From: Cryomorphaceae bacterium
Lineage (GTDB): Bacteria; Bacteroidota; Bacteroidia; Flavobacteriales; Schleiferiaceae
DNA length: 6,324 nucleotides
NCBI GenBank assembly: GCA_013205365.1
Contig: JABMNC010000167.1
Location: forward strand, 1 to 6,324
Direction: 5' to 3'
In this document: positions 1 to 4,073 of the stretch, piece by piece
How positions within the stretch are numbered: the stretch's first letter is position 1
Layout: every line of letters begins with the position of its first letter
Made by a program: the position numbers and the translations under genes
The notes under the pieces: model-generated
Seen by the model: the letters and a program-made list of their open reading frames with translations, nothing else
Told to the model about the DNA's origin: nothing
The model's database searches: none

Positions 1-84
1 CGCCTTGAAGAGGCTCTGGAGTACGTTCAGGGAGGAGAGTTTGTGGAGGTGACGCCCAAGAGCATTCGCCTGCGGAAGCGCTAG
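1..84 (+). CDS. typA: TypA/BipA ribosome-associated GTPase, C-terminal end only
   Basis: The first 84 bases read in frame 1 as 27 codons and a TAG stop. The residues include LEEALEYV near the start and finish VEVTPKSIRLRKR. This matches my recollection of the extreme C-terminus of TypA/BipA, where an (L)EEALE helix is followed by a V-E-V-T-P-x-S-I-R-(L/I)-R-K-R tail. TypA is a translational GTPase of the EF-G/LepA class that binds ribosomes and supports growth under stress and low temperature. The GTPase domain and the rest of the protein lie off the left edge, so activity cannot be judged here. The next gene starts 34 bp downstream on the same strand, so the two may share a transcript. The call rests on a short tail, but that tail is distinctive. 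Confidence 0.85.
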   Translation, partial: RLEEALEYVQGGEFVEVTPKSIRLRKR

Positions 85-95
85 AACCTTCTAGC
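80..95. repeat. Inverted repeat spanning the typA stop codon
   Basis: GCTAGAA-CC-TTCTAGC is a perfect 7-bp inverted repeat around a CC centre, and its left arm contains the typA TAG stop. No T-run follows on the + strand, so it is not a standard intrinsic terminator. It could be a weak RNA hairpin between typA and the antiporter, an operator, or chance. Confidence 0.35.
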
Positions 96-118
96 AAGGA
101 ATCGCTACCTTTAAACCT

Positions 119-1411
119 ATGGGTTTAGCCTTTTCGACCCCCTCCATTCTCATTGCCTTGGCGCTGGTCGTCATCTTGAGCTACCTCTTTAATTTGCTGT
201 CGAGAGCAACCCGGATTCCTAGTGTGCTCATGCTTCTGGCTTCGGGTCTGGCCCTGCGCGCCCTGAGCGAGGGCCCTCTTCAGGGACGGATTCCCGACGT
301 GCAGCCCGCTCTTGAGGTACTGGGCAGCATAGGTCTCATTATGATTGTTCTTGAAGCGGCTCTCGATCTCGAATTGATCCGCGAAAACCGCAAAATGATT
401 TTTGGAAGCCTCAACCTAACCCTTGCAGAAATTGGCGTGAGCGTGGCTTTTGTAGCCGCCATCCTGCATTTTGGGCTGGGCGCTGACTGGTCGCGGTCGG
501 TGGTCTACGCCATCCCTCTCGGAATCCTTAGTTCAGCCATCATCATTCCCTCGGTGGAGCATCTTCGCAAGCGATCGGTCAAAGAATTCATGATTTACCA
601 GTCGACCATCAGCGACATTTTGGGCATCATGCTCTTTTACTTTGTGATCGAGGGCCTTCAGCATCCCACGGGCGGTTGGCAGTCATGGTTGCAGGGGTTT
701 CTGTGGTCCTTTGGTGGATCCATTGTAGTGTCGGCGCTCTTTGCCTACTTGCTCGTGCTGCTACTGCAGCACATTCGCACCTCGCTCAAAATGTTCTTGC
801 TGATCGCCGTGCTAATCCTCCTGTACGCCGTAGGTAAGCTACTGCATTTGAGCAGCTTACTCGTGATTTTATTCTTCGGACTCATGCTGCGCAACCCCCA
901 GCTCTTCTTTCGCGGATTTTTGCAGCGCTGGATCAACATGGACGTCGTTAAGTCGCTTTTAGGTGATTTTCAGCTGATTACCCGCGAAACTGCCTTCATC
1001 GTTCGAACCTTCTTTTTTGTGGTCTTTGGCTTCTCTATTGCCCTGGGGTCGCTCACTAAGGGCTCGACCATTTTTGTGTCGGCCCTCGTGGTCGTTGGCC
1101 TCTTGTACTGGCGATGGGTAGCGGTCAAGGCGCTGATGCCCAATTCCGACCGAATTATTCGCTACATGGCTCCGCGCGGACTGATCACCATTCTATTGTT
1201 TTACTCAATTCCGCCCGAACTCAGCATCGCCGGATTTGACCGCGGACTGCTGCTCTACGTCATCCTCGCCAGCAACGTATACATGGCCTGGGGAATGGTG
1301 CGGAACCGCAGTTTGTCCGAAGACAAGACCCTGCGCCAGGTGCTGCAAGAGACGGCGTCGGTCGAGCCCGGTGCCGCGCCAGACTCAGTCGACCCAGTCG
1401 GCGACAAATAG
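119..1411 (+). CDS. Cation:proton antiporter (CPA superfamily membrane protein)
   Basis: This 430-residue, very hydrophobic protein has about 12 apparent membrane segments, beginning at residues 8-28 and ending near 375-395. It probably exchanges Na+ or K+ for H+ across the inner membrane. Family-like landmarks are LEAALDLEL (79-86) where CPA proteins have a (G)LE-x-DL segment, LSSAIIIPSV (137-146) resembling the CPA2 SSTAVV-type helix, ISDILG (164-169) with D166 at the position of the ion-binding Asp, R296 in the TAFIVRTFFFVVFG helix, and APRG (351-354) near the end. The usual Asn-Asp or Asp-Asp pair is Ser-Asp here, so ion specificity and electrogenicity cannot be inferred. The C-terminal tail is only about 33 residues with no room for an RCK/TrkA-N regulatory domain, unlike KefB/KefC. 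The ATG sits just before the first membrane helix. The only purine-rich AAGGA, at 96-100, is too far upstream to act as a Shine-Dalgarno. The 3' end overlaps the convergent PD40 gene. Confidence 0.82.
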   Translation: MGLAFSTPSILIALALVVILSYLFNLLSRATRIPSVLMLLASGLALRALSEGPLQGRIPDVQPALEVLGSIGLIMIVLEAALDLELIRENRKMIFGSLNLTLAEIGVSVAFVAAILHFGLGADWSRSVVYAIPLGILSSAIIIPSVEHLRKRSVKEFMIYQSTISDILGIMLFYFVIEGLQHPTGGWQSWLQGFLWSFGGSIVVSALFAYLLVLLLQHIRTSLKMFLLIAVLILLYAVGKLLHLSSLLVILFFGLMLRNPQLFFRGFLQRWINMDVVKSLLGDFQLITRETAFIVRTFFFVVFGFSIALGSLTKGSTIFVSALVVVGLLYWRWVAVKALMPNSDRIIRYMAPRGLITILLFYSIPPELSIAGFDRGLLLYVILASNVYMAWGMVRNRSLSEDKTLRQVLQETASVEPGAAPDSVDPVGDK

Positions 1412-2473
1412 GTTGGTCGCGCGGGTTCCGCCGTTGTTGCGGTTGCTTCCCCACACCAAACGTTTGCCGTCTGGCGAAAACATGGGGAAGGAGTCAAACG
1501 CGGTGTCGTAGGTGACCTGCTCTAAACCGGTTCCGTCGAGGTTGACCATAAAAAGATTGAAGGGGAATCCCATCGGCGACGCATGGTTGCTGCTGAACAG
1601 AATACGCGTGCCGTCCGGTGTAAAAAACGGAGCCCAGTTGGCGTTGCCCAGCTGGGTGACCTGACGCATTTCGCTTCCGTCGTCGCGGGCCACATAGAGT
1701 TCCATGTCAGTGGGTTCGACCAGGTGCTCGGCCAGGAGGCTCGTGTACTTAGCTACCGCCTCGGGCGTGCGGGGGCGCGAGGCACGCCAAACCAGCCACT
1801 CGCCGTCGGGGCTAAAAAAGGCTCCACCGTCGTAGCCCAGTCCGAAGGTCACCTGGCGCACGTCGCTTCCGTCGAGGTTCATGGTGTAGAGTTCAAGGTC
1901 GCCACTGCGGTCGCTCGTAAACACGATGCGGTCACCTTTGGGCGAAACCGTGGCCTCCGCGTCGTAGCCCGGCGCGTCGGTCAGTTGGCGCGTGATGCGC
2001 CCCTCGAGGTCCGCGGTACACACATCAAACGTTTGATAGATGGGCCACACGTAACGCCCGTGGGTGCGCTCGGGCTCGGGCGGGCAATCGGCCCCACCGA
2101 GGTGGGTCGAAGCGTAGAGGATCTCTCGGTCGCCCGGCATGAAGTAGGCACAGGTCGTACGGCCCAAGCCCGTGCTGAGCATGCGGGGCTTGGCCTCAAC
2201 CTGACCCGCGTCTGAGTACAGGTAGATCTGGTCGCACTTCGCCCCCCACTCGGGGTTGTTCGACTGAAAAATGAGGGCTTTGCTGTCAAAGCTCCAGTAG
2301 GCCTCGGCGTTGTCAGCCCCAAAAGTCAGCTGGCGCACGTTCTTGAGGTGCTTTTCGCCGGCATAGGTGAGGGTGGCCGGATTAAATTCACGCGGATTGG
2401 GTTTTGCGGTCTGGGCCGTGGACGTCGCGGCCAAAAGGGTCATCGCGGCGCCAAATAGGGTATGCATCTTCAT
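1385..2473 (-). CDS. Exported PD40/TolB-like beta-propeller protein
   Basis: This 362-residue protein starts with a signal peptide: Lys2, a hydrophobic stretch at about 5-17, and a likely cleavage TSTA|QT after residue 20. The rest is built of TolB-like PD40 repeats with the pattern RQ(L/V)T...(F/S)SPDG-x-x-(I/L)-(V/L)-(F/W)-x-S-(N/D/R). Recognisable blades begin near residues 47, 108, 162, 206, 270 and 318, consistent with a six-bladed propeller. The clearest are VSPKGDRIVFTSDRSGDLELY (176-196) and FSPDGKRLVWGSNR (332-345). Four cysteines (80, 109, 130, 152) could form disulfides after export. There is no catalytic domain, so a binding or scaffold role in the periplasm is the safest inference. 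It is not TolB of the Tol-Pal system: the TolB N-terminal domain and the tol/pal neighbours are missing. The start is the ATG at 2471-2473. A second ATG two codons later (Met3) would serve equally well. It is divergent from the M28 peptidase. Confidence 0.82.
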   Translation of the reverse strand: MKMHTLFGAAMTLLAATSTAQTAKPNPREFNPATLTYAGEKHLKNVRQLTFGADNAEAYWSFDSKALIFQSNNPEWGAKCDQIYLYSDAGQVEAKPRMLSTGLGRTTCAYFMPGDREILYASTHLGGADCPPEPERTHGRYVWPIYQTFDVCTADLEGRITRQLTDAPGYDAEATVSPKGDRIVFTSDRSGDLELYTMNLDGSDVRQVTFGLGYDGGAFFSPDGEWLVWRASRPRTPEAVAKYTSLLAEHLVEPTDMELYVARDDGSEMRQVTQLGNANWAPFFTPDGTRILFSSNHASPMGFPFNLFMVNLDGTGLEQVTYDTAFDSFPMFSPDGKRLVWGSNRNNGGTRATNLFVADWVD

Positions 2474-2518
2474 TGCTTGGAGGTACTTTAGCGGCGCAAA
2501 CCTAGCTCATCCCAACTC
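2474..2518. promoter_or_regulatory. Divergent intergenic region with candidate promoters
   Basis: Only 45 bp separate the two divergent start codons, so any promoters must lie partly inside the opposite gene. On the minus strand, TAGGTTTG at 2497-2504 matches the Bacteroidota -7 consensus TAnnTTTG exactly and would give a leader of about 20 nt for the PD40 gene. I find no TTG at the expected -33 spacing, so support is partial. On the plus strand, TACTTTAG at 2484-2491 matches the same element with one mismatch, and ATG (instead of TTG) lies 19 bp upstream of it. GGAGG at 2479-2483 is about 36 nt from the peptidase ATG, too far to be its ribosome binding site. The close pairing suggests joint regulation of the two exported proteins, which is inference. 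Confidence 0.4.
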
Positions 2519-3763
2519 ATGATTCTGCGCAATATCCCAATCCGAAGCCTGTTCGCCCTGCTTTTACCCCTGTCTGTTTGGGCGCAGTCTGCCCAGCCGA
2601 ACACAAAGGCCCTAGAACGACTCCGCGCAGATGTTTTTGTGCTTGCCGACGACGCGATGGAAGGCCGCAAAGTCGGAACCCGTGGCGAGCAAAAAGCCGC
2701 TGCCTACCTCAGCGACCGCATGGCGTCTCTCAACCTGGCCGAGCACGAACTGGCCCCAGGCTACCGCGTCACCTTTAGCGCCCAACCCAAGGTGCACGGC
2801 GTGGCCCACGGCGCTCCCGTCACCGGAACCAACATGGTCGGCGTTGTGCCGGGCCGCAATCCTAAACTGGCTCCGCTCGTCATCGGCGCCCACTACGACC
2901 ACTGGGGCTGGGGCGGCGAAGGCAGCCTCTACCGCGGCAAGGATTCCGCGATCCACAACGGAGCCGACGACAACGCCAGCGGCGTGGCCGCGGTGCTCGA
3001 GCTGGCCTACCGCCTGAAGCGCGCCAAGCTCCAACGCAGCGTGATCGTGGTCGCCTTTTCGGGCGAAGAGCAAGGCCTCTGGGGCTCGAACGACCTCGCC
3101 AAAAAGCTGGCCACCCTGCCCGTCAAGCCCGCCGCCATGGTCAACATGGACATGGTCGGACGCCTCGGTGCCACCCGCCAACTTGCCCTCTACGGTGTCG
3201 GAACCTCACCCGCCTGGCCCCCCGCCCTCGTCGCGGCCAGAGCCGCCGACCGCTTTCGCCTCAAAATTGATTCAAGCGGCGTTGGCCCCTCTGACCACAC
3301 CTCGTTCTACCTGACCGACGTGCCCGTGCTCCACCTTTTCACGGGCCAGCACGCCGACTACCACATGCCGAGCGACGACGCCGACAAAATCAACTACGAC
3401 GGACTCGCCGAAGTCGTGGGTCTTGTCGAATCTGTCCTTCGCAACCTTGACGGGCAGCCCGAGATTCCGTTCACCAAAACCAAGAGCAGCGCTAGCGACA
3501 CCCCGCGCTTTAAGGTGACCCTGGGCGTCGTGCCTGACTACCTCTACGACGGCCAAGGCATGCGCATCGACGGAACCACCGACGGCAAGCCAGCCGCCCG
3601 CGCCGGACTTCAGCGCGGAGACGTCGTCGTCGCCCTTGGCGAACACCCCGTAGCGGGCATGACCGGATACATGGAGGCCCTGTCGAAGTTCGAACCCGGC
3701 TCAGAAACCACCGTCACCGTAGAGCGAAACGGTCAAAAGTTGACGTTTCCGCTTAAATTTTAA
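2519..3763 (+). CDS. Exported M28 zinc metallopeptidase with C-terminal PDZ domain
   Basis: This 414-residue protein has a signal peptide with Arg4 and Arg9, a hydrophobic core LFALLLPLSV (11-20) and a likely cleavage VWA|QS after residue 22. The M28 co-catalytic di-zinc set is complete: GAHYDH (zinc ligand H125, with D127), GADDNASG (bridging Asp, D150), SGEEQGLWGS (catalytic E183 and zinc ligand E184), NMDMVGR (D211) and ADYHMPSDDADKI (H282). M28 enzymes of this type are usually aminopeptidases, so hydrolysis of exported peptides in the periplasm or outside the cell is likely. The substrate cannot be told from sequence. From about residue 330 to the end is a PDZ-like domain: a strand with TLGVVPDY (334-341), then GKPAARAGLQRGDVVVALG (356-374), then strands VTVERNG and LTFPLKF. 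There is no protease-associated insert domain. The ATG directly precedes the signal peptide, with no Shine-Dalgarno. It is divergent from the PD40 gene and convergent with polA. Confidence 0.9.
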   Translation: MILRNIPIRSLFALLLPLSVWAQSAQPNTKALERLRADVFVLADDAMEGRKVGTRGEQKAAAYLSDRMASLNLAEHELAPGYRVTFSAQPKVHGVAHGAPVTGTNMVGVVPGRNPKLAPLVIGAHYDHWGWGGEGSLYRGKDSAIHNGADDNASGVAAVLELAYRLKRAKLQRSVIVVAFSGEEQGLWGSNDLAKKLATLPVKPAAMVNMDMVGRLGATRQLALYGVGTSPAWPPALVAARAADRFRLKIDSSGVGPSDHTSFYLTDVPVLHLFTGQHADYHMPSDDADKINYDGLAEVVGLVESVLRNLDGQPEIPFTKTKSSASDTPRFKVTLGVVPDYLYDGQGMRIDGTTDGKPAARAGLQRGDVVVALGEHPVAGMTGYMEALSKFEPGSETTVTVERNGQKLTFPLKF

Positions 3764-3795
3764 GTCTCTGGTTTCTAGTTACTCGTCACTTGTAA

Positions 3796-3806
3796 CCCCG
3801 AAGGGG
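3796..3806 (+). repeat. GAA-loop mini-hairpin 1
   Basis: CCCC-GAA-GGGG is a perfect 4-bp stem with a GAA triloop, 33 nt after the peptidase stop codon. Read on the minus strand it can alternatively fold as a three-pair stem closed by a C(TTCG)G tetraloop. Confidence 0.6.
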
Positions 3807-3825
3807 CCCTATCATGCAGCGATCT

Positions 3826-3840
3826 AGCTGCGAAGCAGCT
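3826..3840 (+). repeat. GAA-loop mini-hairpin 2 (GCGAAGC core)
   Basis: AGCTGC-GAA-GCAGCT is a perfect 6-bp stem around the GCGAAGC core. The 11-mer CTGCGAAGCAG recurs in the same orientation at 4034-4044. Its last three bases are shared with the next, longer hairpin, so the two full stems compete. Confidence 0.65.
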
Positions 3841-3862
3841 TGAGCCCCTGCGGGGCTCAAGC
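3838..3862. repeat. 11-bp-stem hairpin with TGC loop
   Basis: GCTTGAGCCCC, a TGC loop, then GGGGCTCAAGC form a perfect 11-bp stem, the strongest single hairpin in the gap. No T-run follows on either strand, so it is not a classical intrinsic terminator. It could protect or process an RNA 3' end. Its two ends overlap the flanking GAA hairpins by 2-3 bases. Confidence 0.65.
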
Positions 3863-3887
3863 GCGGAGTGTCGAAGGCACGGAGCGC
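3861..3887 (+). repeat. GAA-loop hairpin 3 with symmetric GGA/GGA internal loop
   Basis: The inner part is GTGTC-GAA-GGCAC (3868-3880), a 5-bp stem with one T-G wobble in the DNA reading. Outside it, GGA faces GGA (3865-3867 and 3881-3883), and outside that GCGC pairs with GCGC (3861-3864 and 3884-3887). The tandem purine internal loop could stack by sheared G-A pairing, which is inference. Confidence 0.5.
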
Positions 3888-3905
3888 AACACATTAACCC
3901 CCGCG

Positions 3906-3932
3906 TCCGGTTATAACCGGATTTTACTTTTT
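3906..3932 (+). terminator. Probable intrinsic terminator of the M28 peptidase gene
   Basis: TCCGGTTATAACCGGA (3906-3921) is a perfect 16-bp palindrome. As RNA it folds into a 6-bp stem with a TATA loop, followed immediately by TTTT and then, after AC, TTTTT (3922-3932). The GC-rich stem and U-rich tail on the peptidase strand, about 140 nt past its stop, fit a rho-independent terminator. The perfect symmetry would also suit a dimeric DNA-binding site, which I consider less likely. Confidence 0.65.
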
Positions 3933-3976
3933 CTCAAACGGATCAAAGTAGCGATATAACTGAATTACAGCATGTT

Positions 3977-3998
3977 AAAAAATTAAGCCCCATGGCTC
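3977..3998 (-). terminator. Possible weak intrinsic terminator of polA
   Basis: On the minus strand GAGCC-ATGG-GGCTT gives a 4-bp stem plus one G-U pair, followed by AA and then six T (complement of A at 3977-3982). It lies about 80-95 nt past the polA stop. The stem is short, so termination here would be inefficient or would need other help. It is the only hairpin followed by a T-run on this strand that I can find in the gap. Confidence 0.4.
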
Positions 3999-4016
3999 TA
4001 GCCCCGCAGGTACTCT

Positions 4017-4029
4017 AGCGCGAAGCGCT
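4017..4029 (+). repeat. GAA-loop mini-hairpin 4 (GCGAAGC core)
   Basis: AGCGC-GAA-GCGCT is a perfect 5-bp stem around GCGAAGC. In the polA transcript it would be read as the TTC-loop complement, inside the 3' UTR. Confidence 0.6.
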
Positions 4030-4033
4030 TTGA

Positions 4034-4044
4034 CTGCGAAGCAG
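4034..4044 (+). repeat. GAA-loop mini-hairpin 5 (GCGAAGC core)
   Basis: CTGC-GAA-GCAG is a perfect 4-bp stem identical to the core of mini-hairpin 2 (3828-3838). It lies 4 bp from mini-hairpin 4 and about 30 bp from the polA stop codon. Confidence 0.6.
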
Positions 4045-4073
4045 CCCTACAAAAGGCCAATGAGTCAACCTCG

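Larger units (their letters stand above)
3764..4073. other. Hairpin-rich convergent intergenic region
   Basis: These 310 bp lie between the 3' ends of the M28 peptidase and polA and contain no credible gene. The longest ATG-started reading I noticed, at 3814, stops after nine codons. It has three parts: a GC-rich hairpin run (about 3796-3887), an AT-rich centre (about 3888-3986) with a palindrome and T-runs suited to termination, and a second pair of mini-hairpins (4017-4044) close to the polA stop. Five of the hairpins share a GAA loop on the + strand. The parts are listed separately. Confidence 0.8.

Noticed and set aside
106..113. TACCTTTA as a -7 promoter element for the antiporter
   Set aside because: It ends only 5 nt before the ATG, which leaves no room for a normal transcription start, and no TTG lies at the expected upstream spacing.
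1583..2215. 210-codon open frame on the + strand opposite the PD40 gene
   Set aside because: The minus-strand frame has a signal peptide and regular PD40 repeats. The + frame reads as composition-driven sequence with no family signature.
1385..2473. TolB of the Tol-Pal envelope system
   Set aside because: Only the PD40 propeller is shared. The TolB N-terminal domain is missing and no tolA, tolQ, tolR or pal gene is nearby.
2612..3181. 189-codon open frame on the minus strand opposite the M28 peptidase
   Set aside because: It is antisense to the complete zinc-peptidase motifs and is another shadow of GC-rich codon use.
3925..3950. TACTTT/AAAGTA inverted repeat with a 14-nt loop
   Set aside because: A 6-bp AT-rich stem with a long loop is likely by chance in this AT-rich segment, and it overlaps the better-supported terminator tail.
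3764..4073. CRISPR array or small mobile element (MITE) in the hairpin region
   Set aside because: The repeats are 11-15 bp, differ in stem sequence and spacing, and have no uniform spacers. I see no terminal inverted repeats bounding the whole region and no target-site duplication.
3764..4073. tRNA or other known structured RNA gene in the gap
   Set aside because: The hairpins do not assemble into a cloverleaf. There is no T-loop GTTCGA-type motif and no riboswitch core I recognise.
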